Source: Iodobacter sp025352645
GTDB taxonomy: Bacteria; Pseudomonadota; Gammaproteobacteria; Burkholderiales; Chitinibacteraceae
Direction: 5' to 3'
DNA: 64,000 nt
Assembly (NCBI RefSeq): GCF_033446605.1
Contig: NZ_JAWQUO010000002.1
Span: 1 to 64,000 of the forward strand
Part shown: positions 8,564-15,791 of the stretch, one piece after another
Position numbering within the stretch: position 1 is the first letter of the stretch
Layout of the letters: each line of letters opens with the position of its first letter
Position numbers and translations under genes: made by a program
Notes under the pieces: model-generated
The model's database searches: none
Told to the model about the DNA's origin: nothing
What the model saw: only the letters and a program-made list of their open reading frames with translations

Positions 8564-10108
8564 ATGCTTGAATCCAATATTAAATCTCAACTCGCTGCCT
8601 ATTTAGAAAAATTGCAATTCCCTATTGAGCTGCAGGCGGCGCTGGATGAAAGCCCTGCTGCCATCGAAATGAATAGCTTGCTGCAAGAAATTGCCGAATT
8701 ATCAGATAAAATTACGCTTAGTTATCAAGAAGCCACACTCAAGCCTTCCTTTGGCATTGCCCGCCTTGGGGAAGCGCCCCGCGTGCGCTTTGCCGGTATC
8801 CCAATGGGGCATGAATTTACCTCCTTGGTGCTGGCCCTGTTGCAGGTGGGTGGCCATCCGCCTAAGGTTGAAGCGGCGCTGATTGAGCAAATTAAAGCGC
8901 TGCCTGGCGAGCTGCACTTTGAAACCTTTATCTCGCTGACCTGCCAAAATTGCCCAGAAGTGGTGCAGGCGCTCAATCTGCTGGCGGTGCTCAATCCAAA
9001 AATCAGCCATGTCATGATTGATGGCGCGCTGTTTCAAGATGAAGTGAATGCACGACAAATTATGTCGGTGCCTTCGGTTTATCTCAATGGCGAGGCCTTT
9101 GGTCAAGGGCGTATGGGCGTAGAAGAAATCGTGGCCAAGCTGGATACCGGCTCGGCGGATCGCCAAGCTGAAGTGATCTCTGCCAAAGCGCCGTTTGATT
9201 TGCTGGTGATTGGTGGTGGGCCAGCAGGCGCTGCTGCTGCGGTGTATGCCGCACGCAAAGGGATTCGCACTGGTGTGGTGGCCGAGCGCTTTGGTGGGCA
9301 GGTTCTGGACACGATGAGTATCGAAAACTTTATTTCGGTACAAGAAACCGAAGGCCCAAAGCTGGTGACCGCGCTAGAGCAGCACGTGAAGCAATACGAT
9401 GTGGATATTATTAATCTGCAACGTGCCGAATCGCTGAGCCTAGATGAAAATGGCATCAGCCAGATTCGCCTCGCCAGTGGTGCCACGCTGCAAAGTAAAT
9501 CGGTGATTATCGCCACCGGCGCACGCTGGCGCGAAATGAATGTGCCAGGTGAGCAAGAGTACCGTGGCCGTGGCGTGGCCTACTGCCCACATTGCGATGG
9601 CCCACTGTTTAAAGGCAAGCGTATTGCGGTGGTGGGCGGTGGTAATTCTGGCGTAGAAGCAGCCATTGATTTGGCTGGAATTGTAGAGCACGTAACCCTG
9701 CTGGAATTTGGCGCAGAATTGCGCGCCGACGCGGTATTACAGAAAAAGCTTTACAGCCTGCCGAATGTGGTGGTGATTACGCAAGCGCAAACCACAGCAG
9801 TATTGGGCGATGGGCAAAAGGTGAATGGCCTGCAATATACCGACCGGCAAAGTGGTGAATCGCATCAGGTCGATCTAGCAGGAATTTTTGTGCAGATTGG
9901 TTTGCTGCCGAATACCGATTGGTTGAAAGGCACCTTAGATTTAAGCAAACACGGCGAGATTGAAGTCGATAACCGTGGGCAAACTTCGCTGGCTGGGGTG
10001 TTTGCTGCAGGGGATGTCACCACCGTGCCTTTTAAGCAAATTGTAATCGCCATGGGTGATGGGGCCAAAGCATCGTTGGGGGCATTTGATTACTTAATGC
10101 GCCATTAA
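8564..10108 (+). CDS. ahpF: Alkyl hydroperoxide reductase subunit F
   Basis: NADH:peroxiredoxin oxidoreductase that passes electrons from NADH via FAD to AhpC. The 514-aa product (E. coli 521) has an N-terminal double thioredoxin-fold domain with redox pair C127/C130 (LTCQNC), an FAD-binding GGGPAG motif at 217-222, the thioredoxin-reductase-type redox pair C341/C344 (YCPHCDG) and an NADH-binding GGGNSG segment. The C-terminus has GVFAAGD, which contacts FAD. The ATG at 8564 is preceded by GGAGA (8552-8556); the longer open frame upstream begins in repeat-rich sequence and is not the start. Confidence 0.96.
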   Translation: MLESNIKSQLAAYLEKLQFPIELQAALDESPAAIEMNSLLQEIAELSDKITLSYQEATLKPSFGIARLGEAPRVRFAGIPMGHEFTSLVLALLQVGGHPPKVEAALIEQIKALPGELHFETFISLTCQNCPEVVQALNLLAVLNPKISHVMIDGALFQDEVNARQIMSVPSVYLNGEAFGQGRMGVEEIVAKLDTGSADRQAEVISAKAPFDLLVIGGGPAGAAAAVYAARKGIRTGVVAERFGGQVLDTMSIENFISVQETEGPKLVTALEQHVKQYDVDIINLQRAESLSLDENGISQIRLASGATLQSKSVIIATGARWREMNVPGEQEYRGRGVAYCPHCDGPLFKGKRIAVVGGGNSGVEAAIDLAGIVEHVTLLEFGAELRADAVLQKKLYSLPNVVVITQAQTTAVLGDGQKVNGLQYTDRQSGESHQVDLAGIFVQIGLLPNTDWLKGTLDLSKHGEIEVDNRGQTSLAGVFAAGDVTTVPFKQIVIAMGDGAKASLGAFDYLMRH

Positions 10109-10114
10109 AATGGC

Positions 10115-10151
10115 GGGTGGGCATGTGCCCACCCTACATTTTTTATTTTTT
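10115..10151 (+). terminator. Hairpin terminator after ahpF (GGGTGGGCA palindrome)
   Basis: GGGTGGGCA (10115-10123) pairs with TGCCCACCC (10126-10134), followed by a T-rich tract to about 10151. Belongs to the GTAGGGTGGGCA repeat family. It lies between ahpF and the convergent peroxidase gene and could stop both. Confidence 0.6.
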
Positions 10152-10664
10152 TAGCCAGCCTTCAATCTTGCCAATAATTTCTTTATCGTCTGGCTCGGTC
10201 ACTGAGCTATAGGCGCTGACTGTTTTACCGTCTGGAGCGATCAGGTATTTGTAGAAGTTCCACTTGGGCGAGGTGTCAGAGGCGGTGGTGAGCCTTTTAA
10301 ACAGTGGATTAGCATCTGAGCCGCGCACGCTGGATTTCTCTAACATGGGGAATTCTACAAAGTAGGTGAGTTTACAAAAATCGCCGATTTCTTTGTTATC
10401 GACCAGTTCTTGTTTAAAGTCATTGGATGGAAAGCCCACCACCAGTAACCCTTGGTCTTTATATTTAGCGTAGATCTTTTCTAGTTTTTCAAATTGCGGA
10501 GTAAAGCCGCATTTGCTGGCGGTATTCACCACCAGTATGGGTTTGCCGCTGTAGGCGCACAAATCAAAGGATTTACCTTGTAGCGTTTTGCTTTGAAAAT
10601 CGAGCAAGGGCGGGCAGGCAGCGCTGCAGATGCCGCTGACGAGTAAGAGTAATAGTGCACGCAT
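10143..10664 (-). CDS. Glutathione peroxidase family protein, exported
   Basis: A 173-aa thiol peroxidase of the GPx family. An N-terminal signal sequence (MRALLLLLVSGICSA before ACPP) predicts export to the periplasm. The peroxidatic cysteine lies in VNTASKCGFT, followed by the WNFYKYLI Trp block; the FPxNQF Gln is replaced by Asp (FPSNDF), a variant I recall in other bacterial GPx proteins. Substrate is probably H2O2 or lipid hydroperoxide with a thioredoxin-like reductant, since glutathione use is rare in such bacterial enzymes. The ATG at 10664 has AGGAAA upstream and begins the signal peptide; an ATG frame eight codons upstream is less likely. Next to ahpCF, in keeping with peroxide defence. 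Confidence 0.85.
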   Translation of the reverse strand: MRALLLLLVSGICSAACPPLLDFQSKTLQGKSFDLCAYSGKPILVVNTASKCGFTPQFEKLEKIYAKYKDQGLLVVGFPSNDFKQELVDNKEIGDFCKLTYFVEFPMLEKSSVRGSDANPLFKRLTTASDTSPKWNFYKYLIAPDGKTVSAYSSVTEPDDKEIIGKIEGWLKK

Positions 10665-10700
10665 GGTGGTTTTCCTGTTTGTTGTCATGATTCATTTGTA

Positions 10701-10722
10701 GGGGCACGGCATGCCGTGCCCC
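10701..10722. repeat. Perfect 22-bp palindrome downstream of the LPMO gene
   Basis: GGGGCACGGCA (10701-10711) is followed directly by its reverse complement (10712-10722). It sits in the gap between the LPMO stop and the peroxidase start, both on the minus strand. No T-run follows, so a terminator role is uncertain. Confidence 0.6.
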
Positions 10723-10904
10723 AGCATGGTTTATTTCTTGCAGCTACCTAAGTCCTGCCATACCCCCCACTGAGCGCTTTTTGCGGGTTCCTCACCACTA
10801 GTCCACCACTTGTTTTGATAGTTATGCAGGTTCTGGCTGACCTTAGTATTGATCGTGGCATAAGTGCTGGTGGCTTTCCAATCTGGTGCGCAGCTAGTGG
10901 ATGG

Positions 10905-11040
10905 CGTAGGCGTTGGTATCGGAGTTGGAACCGGTGTTGGCACTGGCGTAGGTATAGGAGTCGGAGTTGGAACCGGTGTTGGTACTGGTGTTGGTCTCGG
11001 TGTTGGCTCTGGCGTTGGTACAGGAGTCGGTGTTGGAACA
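10905..11040 (-). repeat. Tandem Pro-Thr linker repeat in the LPMO gene
   Basis: On the minus strand this encodes repeated PTPVPTPxPTP units, DNA-level variants of GTNGGNACNGGNGTNGG on the plus strand. Such linkers join catalytic and carbohydrate-binding modules. The near-identical units make it prone to length change. Confidence 0.75.
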
Positions 11041-11653
11041 ATGACGCCACTTATATCCACTTTGAAGGTGTATTCACCATTATTGCGGGCGTAAACGCGG
11101 TTATCTTGCACAGATTTAACTGGCGATACGCTGCCATTGGCTGCCAGTATTCCCACGCTAATATAGTTTGAGCTGATATTTACTTTTTGGGCCAAGTAGA
11201 AAGGCCAGTTTGCTGCCAGCGCGGTGTTTTCACCGGTCTGGCTGTCGTAGCCGGTGGTAATAGAGAAGCTTTCTAAGTCGCGACCATCTTTATCAAACAG
11301 GCGGAAAGTAATTTTGCTGTCGGCTTTTAAATCCTGCTGAGCACGGATTTGCCCTAGTTCCTTATAGGTAGACAGGCCACCAGAGAAATTGACATCAGAG
11401 CAGGAATAAAACGCTTCGTCACTGTCGCTGCGCTGCCAAACATTATAAATAATATGTATGCCGGTTTTTTTAGGCAGTGGGCAGCTGAGTTTGTATTTTT
11501 TATCGACGGCCGTTGTATTACCTAGCGTACAAAATGGCTTGTCTTCTAGGTCAGACCAAGCGAGTGTTTTGTTGGGGTTCCAGCCGTCTTTGGTGATAAA
11601 AAACTGCCAGTTGCGTGTTTGGTGGGTTGCTGGTGCGGCGTAGATAAAATCGA

Positions 11654-11724
11654 ACTGGCCGTTGGCATCAGCGGCTATCGGTGTGACTGGCCGTTGGCAT
11701 CAGCGGCTATCGGTGTGACTGGCC
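11654..11724. repeat. Exact 32-bp tandem duplication (2.2 copies)
   Basis: The unit ACTGGCCGTTGGCATCAGCG...GTGTG occupies 11654-11685, repeats exactly at 11686-11717 and begins a third time for seven bases (11718-11724). 32 is not a multiple of 3, so the copy breaks the LPMO frame. Confidence 0.95.
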
Positions 11725-12132
11725 AGTCGGTGCGGGCAAGATTCATCCCTGCGTAATTAGATTTACCCCCAGCACACAGTTGGCCATCAGGCACAAAGGC
11801 CTTGTGATTGCCGTTTGGCAACTGGTTTACACCTGACCAGTCGTAGAGCATTTGCGGGCCAGATACAGCTACGGCTGCTTGGCAGGCTGCAGATTTGGGG
11901 CTTTCAGGGCCTTCTTTATAGCAGCTTAAAATCCGGCTAATAGGTACTTCCATGGTGCCATGAGCACTGGCTAGAGGTGTGAATAAACTGGTTAAAATTG
12001 CGCTTAAAATGTATTTTTTTTGCATTGTTGTCTGTCCATCCAAGTTTATAAAAGAGTGTCTTTGATCTACGCCAATTGACATCATCAGCTTATTGAAAGA
12101 TTTAAGAAAACTCAATTAGGGTTGCCCAATAA

Positions 12133-12158
12133 AAAACCCCGAATAAATTCGGGGTTTT
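12133..12158 (-). terminator. Intrinsic terminator downstream of lpdA
   Basis: AAAACCCCGAAT pairs perfectly with ATTCGGGGTTTT around a two-base centre. On the minus strand it is followed by a T-run, closing the aceE-aceF-lpdA unit; symmetry allows bidirectional action. Confidence 0.85.
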
Positions 12159-12177
12159 ATGAAAGCAAGTGCTGGGT

Positions 12178-13947
12178 TTATTTCTTTTTTTGCGGGGGCA
12201 GGTCTGTACATACCCCTTTGAATACTTCCGCAGCCATACCAATCGATTCGCCCATAGTTGGGTGAGGATGGATGGTTTTACCAATATCTACCGCATCGCA
12301 ACCCATTTCGATCGCTAGGCAAATTTCACCAATCATATCGCCAGCGTGTGGGCCAACAATAGCGCCACCAATGATTTGCTTAGTATCTTGATCGAAAATC
12401 AGCTTGGTAAAGCCTTCATCGCGGCCATTGGCAATGGCACGTCCGGATGCTGCCCATGGGAATACACCTTTACCGTAGTTGATGCCATTTTTCTTGGCTT
12501 CATCTTCGGTCACGCCAACCCAGGCTACTTCTGGATCTGTGTAAGCCACACCAGGAATCACGCGGGCATCAAAGAAGGCTTTGTGGTCTGCGGCATTTTC
12601 AGCAGCAACGTGCGCTTCGTGCACCGCTTTGTGCGCCAGCATAGGCTGGCCAACCAAATCGCCAATCGCAAAGATATGCGGCACATTGGTGCGCATTTGT
12701 TTGTCGACAGGGATAAAGCCGCGATCAGTCACAATCACCCCTGCGTTTTCTGCGCCGACTTTGCCGCCGTTAGGCACACGGCCTGTGGCGTGCAGTACGA
12801 GGTCGTAGCATTGCGGCTCTTTAGGCGCGTTAGCCCCTTCAAAAGTCGCCCAGATGCCATCTTCTTTGGCTTCAAGACCCACTGTTTTGGTGTTGAGCAT
12901 GATGTTGTCAAAGCGATGGGCATTCCATTTTTCCCATACTTTAACCAAGTCGCGATCCGCGCCTTGCATCAGGCCATCGAGCATCTCCACCACATCCAAG
13001 CGTGCGCCCAGTGTGGAGTAAACCGTGCCCATTTCCAGACCAATAATCCCGCCGCCCAAAATTAGCATGCGTTTTGGTACTGATTTGAGCTCCAGCGCGC
13101 CGGTTGAATCAACCACGCGTGGATCATTCGGCACAAAAGGCAGCTTAAATACTGAAGAGCCAGCGGCGATAATCGCTTTCTGGAACTTGATGATTTTTGT
13201 CTCGCCAGTGACTTCTTTGCCATCACCTGAAGTGATTTCTACTTCCATATGGTGAGGATCAATAAAGCGAGCCACACCACGTACAAACTCAACTTTACGT
13301 GCTTTGGCCATACCCGCAAGGCCGGTTGTGAGCTTGCCGATGACTTTTTCTTTAAAGCCACGTAGCGCGTCGATATCAATCTCTGGCTCGCCAAATTTAA
13401 TCCCGTTGGCCGCCAAGTGTTTCACTTCGTCAATCACCGCCGCATTGTGCAGCAGGGCTTTAGAAGGAATACAACCTACGTTTAAACACACGCCGCCCAG
13501 CTTAGAAAAACGCTCAACGACGATGGTTTTCATGCCAAGGTCAGCAGCACGGAAAGCCGCGGAGTAGCCACCGGGGCCACCACCGAGTACCACCATTTCG
13601 CATTCATAATCTGCTGCGCCGCTGTGGCTGCCAGCGACGGGGGCGGCTTGTGGTGCTGGAGCAGCAGCTGGGCTTGGCGCTGCAGCTGGCGTCGCCGTGG
13701 CAGCAGCTGCTACTTCCAGAATCACCAGTAGGCTGCCTTCAGAAACCTTGCTACCAACAGCAATTTTAACTTCTTTAATTACACCGGCGTGGGTGGAAGG
13801 GACTTCCATCGTGGCTTTGTCGGTTTCTAGCGTGATTAGCGATTCTTCAACGGCAACCGTGTCGCCGACTTTTACAAAGACTTCGATCACATCGACATTG
13901 TCATGGCCACCGATATCGGGGACTTTAATTTCGATCAGATTGCTCAT
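12178..13947 (-). CDS. lpdA: Dihydrolipoyl dehydrogenase (E3 of pyruvate dehydrogenase) with N-terminal lipoyl domain
   Basis: FAD enzyme that reoxidises dihydrolipoamide with NAD+ in the PDH complex. The 589-aa product carries a lipoyl domain (about 1-80, lipoyl-lysine K44 in ETDKATMEV), an Ala/Pro-rich linker (about 81-112), then the E3 body: VVLGGGPGGYSAAF for FAD, the redox disulfide in GGVCLNVGCIPSK, an NAD-binding GGGIIGLEMG and the C-terminal catalytic HPHPTMGE. The added lipoyl domain is known from Neisseria P64k and relatives. The ATG at 13947 lies seven bases after GGA; the ATG at 13950 is the alternative. Last gene of aceEF-lpdA, 137 bp after aceF with a repeat in the gap. Confidence 0.96.
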   Translation of the reverse strand: MSNLIEIKVPDIGGHDNVDVIEVFVKVGDTVAVEESLITLETDKATMEVPSTHAGVIKEVKIAVGSKVSEGSLLVILEVAAAATATPAAAPSPAAAPAPQAAPVAGSHSGAADYECEMVVLGGGPGGYSAAFRAADLGMKTIVVERFSKLGGVCLNVGCIPSKALLHNAAVIDEVKHLAANGIKFGEPEIDIDALRGFKEKVIGKLTTGLAGMAKARKVEFVRGVARFIDPHHMEVEITSGDGKEVTGETKIIKFQKAIIAAGSSVFKLPFVPNDPRVVDSTGALELKSVPKRMLILGGGIIGLEMGTVYSTLGARLDVVEMLDGLMQGADRDLVKVWEKWNAHRFDNIMLNTKTVGLEAKEDGIWATFEGANAPKEPQCYDLVLHATGRVPNGGKVGAENAGVIVTDRGFIPVDKQMRTNVPHIFAIGDLVGQPMLAHKAVHEAHVAAENAADHKAFFDARVIPGVAYTDPEVAWVGVTEDEAKKNGINYGKGVFPWAASGRAIANGRDEGFTKLIFDQDTKQIIGGAIVGPHAGDMIGEICLAIEMGCDAVDIGKTIHPHPTMGESIGMAAEVFKGVCTDLPPQKKK

Positions 13948-13985
13948 CATTTATTCCATTTGATCTGGGCGTCATCAATTTGACT

Positions 13986-14066
13986 GTAGGGTGGGCAAAA
14001 CGGTTTACCTTGCCCACGCGGATCGGCTGAGATTGACGCGTGGGCACAAAAGCGTGCCCACCCTAC
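13986..14066. repeat. GTAGGGTGGGCA nested inverted repeat, copy in aceF-lpdA gap
   Basis: Outer arms GTAGGGTGGGCA (13986-13997) and TGCCCACCCTAC (14055-14066) enclose the inner arms TGCCCACGCG (14011-14020) and CGCGTGGGCA (14037-14046). The same outer/inner design recurs at 21111-21175. It nearly fills the intercistronic gap. Confidence 0.85.
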
Positions 14067-14084
14067 GGGTTTTGATTTACTTGC

Positions 14085-15692
14085 TTACAGCACTAAACGG
14101 CGGATGTCGCTTAGCAGCTTGCCGAGTTGCACGGTGAAGCGTCCAGCCATTGCGCCGTCGATCACGCGGTGATCGAAAGACAAGGACAATGGGCACATCA
14201 GGCGTGGCACAAATTCTTTGCCATTCCAGATCGGCTTAACTTGTGATTTGCACACGCCAAGAATGGCCACTTCTGGTGCGTTGACGATAGGCGTAAAGCT
14301 AGTGCCACCAATCCCACCAAGGCTAGAAATGGTGAAGGTTGCACCTTGCATATCAGTAGGCTTGAGCTTACCTTCGCGCGCAAGGGCGGAAAGATCGGTC
14401 AATTCCTTAGCTATTTGCTTCAGGCCTTTTTGGTCTACATTCTTGATCACCGGTACAACCAAGCCATTTGGCGTGTCAGCTGCAAAGCCGATGTTGTAAT
14501 ACTGTTTTAAGATCAGATTGTCGCCATCTAAGCTAGCGTTAACCGTTGGGAAAGCCTTCAATGCTTCAGCCGCAGCCTTAATAATAAAGGCCAGTGGCGA
14601 GAGCTTCATGCCGCTCTTTTCCCACTCTTTACCGATGGATTTGCGGAATTCTTCCAGCTCGGTGATATCGCATTCGTCGTTAAACGTCACATGCGGGATC
14701 ACTACCCAGTTGCGGTGCAGATTTGCGCCAGACAATTTCTGGATGCGGGTGAGTGGCTTGGTTTCGATTGGGCCAAACTTGGCAAAATCAACTTTTGGCC
14801 AAGGCAGTAAATCAAGGCCAGAGCCTGTGCCCGCTGTAGCTGCTGCATTGGGTGCAGCGGCAGCGCCGCTCATAATTGATTTCACATAGGCTTGCACATC
14901 GCCATGCAGAATGCGGCCCTTAGGGCCTGTGCCGGTGATGCGGGTCAGATCTACGCCAAGTTCACGGGCAAAGCTGCGGATCGAAGGAGACGCGTGCGCT
15001 TTTTTAAAGCCTGTTTCGTCGATGCTGCGTGCTACCGGAGCAACTGGAGCAACTGGAGCGGCCGCTGCCGGTGTTGCAATATTTGCGACGGGTGCAGCGG
15101 CTGCGGCTACTGGAGCTGCTGCCGAGACCGTACCTTTCAGAACCAGAATCAAGCCGCCTTCGCTGATTTTATCGCCTACTTTTAGCGTGATACTTTCAAC
15201 GATACCCGCTTCAGGGGAGGGCACTTCCATTGAGGCTTTATCGGTTTCTAGCGTGATCAGCGATTGTTCTTTCTCTACTACATCGCCCACTTTTACAAAT
15301 ACTTCAATCACATCAACCGCATCGTGGCCACCGATATCCGGTACGCGCACTTCGATGCTGCTGGCAACGGCTGCCGGAGCAGGCGCTGCAACAGGGGCGG
15401 ACGGAGCAGGTGCTGCAACAACTGGAGCCGTAGTAGGTGCTGCTGCGCTAGCTGCTGCTTCCAGCAGTAAAACAACGCTGCCTTCAGAGGCTTTATCGCC
15501 AATCTTAATTTTCATTTCTTTAACAACACCGGCGTGGGTCGATGGCACTTCCATCGTGGCCTTGTCGGTTTCTAAAGTAATGAGAGATTGCTCTACTTCA
15601 ATGGTATCGCCAACTTTTACAAAAACCTCGATCACTTCAACGCCCTCATGGCCGCCGATGTCGGGGATTTTTACTTCAATCAATGTGCTCAT
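14085..15692 (-). CDS. aceF: Pyruvate dehydrogenase E2, dihydrolipoamide acetyltransferase
   Basis: Core of the PDH complex; moves acetyl groups from lipoamide to CoA. The 535-aa product has two lipoyl domains (lysines K44 and K152, both in ETDKA), Ala/Pro-rich linkers, a peripheral-subunit-binding domain (about 230-270, ASPSIRSFARELGVDL) and the acyltransferase domain ending in the catalytic motif SFDHRVIDGA (H508). The E. coli enzyme has three lipoyl domains; here the third-type domain sits on E3 instead. Start at 15692 with AGGA nine bases before it. Between aceE (99 bp upstream) and lpdA. Confidence 0.97.
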   Translation of the reverse strand: MSTLIEVKIPDIGGHEGVEVIEVFVKVGDTIEVEQSLITLETDKATMEVPSTHAGVVKEMKIKIGDKASEGSVVLLLEAAASAAAPTTAPVVAAPAPSAPVAAPAPAAVASSIEVRVPDIGGHDAVDVIEVFVKVGDVVEKEQSLITLETDKASMEVPSPEAGIVESITLKVGDKISEGGLILVLKGTVSAAAPVAAAAAPVANIATPAAAAPVAPVAPVARSIDETGFKKAHASPSIRSFARELGVDLTRITGTGPKGRILHGDVQAYVKSIMSGAAAAPNAAATAGTGSGLDLLPWPKVDFAKFGPIETKPLTRIQKLSGANLHRNWVVIPHVTFNDECDITELEEFRKSIGKEWEKSGMKLSPLAFIIKAAAEALKAFPTVNASLDGDNLILKQYYNIGFAADTPNGLVVPVIKNVDQKGLKQIAKELTDLSALAREGKLKPTDMQGATFTISSLGGIGGTSFTPIVNAPEVAILGVCKSQVKPIWNGKEFVPRLMCPLSLSFDHRVIDGAMAGRFTVQLGKLLSDIRRLVL

Positions 15693-15791
15693 ATATACGA
15701 ATCCTGTGAGGGGTATGGAGTGAGAGGAGAGGAGAGATGCGTCCCTCCTCCTTGTCTTTAAGCGTGTTGCCTAAGACAAAGTCTCACTGCT

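Larger units (their letters stand above)
10731..12025 (-). pseudogene. Chitin-type lytic polysaccharide monooxygenase (AA10) with CBM, frameshifted by a 32-bp tandem duplication
   Basis: Secreted copper enzyme that oxidatively cleaves chitin. Reading from ATG 12025: signal peptide MQKKYILSAILTSLFTPLASA, then the histidine-brace H22 (HGTMEVP). The frame runs to ADANGQ and hits TAG at 11675-11677, because a 32-bp unit occurs twice in tandem (11654-11685 and 11686-11717). With one copy removed the frame continues into FDFIYAAPATHQTRNWQFF, holding the second brace histidine, then a GbpA-like second module, a Pro-Thr linker (10905-11040) and a C-terminal CBM5/12-type chitin-binding module with NKWWTSGEEP. 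Restored length would be 420 aa. As read, only a truncated catalytic domain is made. Alternatives: sequencing error, recent inactivation, or a slipping on/off switch. Confidence 0.85.

Noticed and set aside
10815..11171. Plus-strand Gly/Val-rich frames (GVGVGTGVG).
   Set aside because: They are the antisense of the Pro-Thr linker repeats of the LPMO gene, without ribosome site.
14911..15723. 270-codon plus-strand frame rich in Ala and Thr opposite aceF.
   Set aside because: Mirror of the Ala/Pro-rich linker and lipoyl repeats; aceF is certain and the frame has no start signals.
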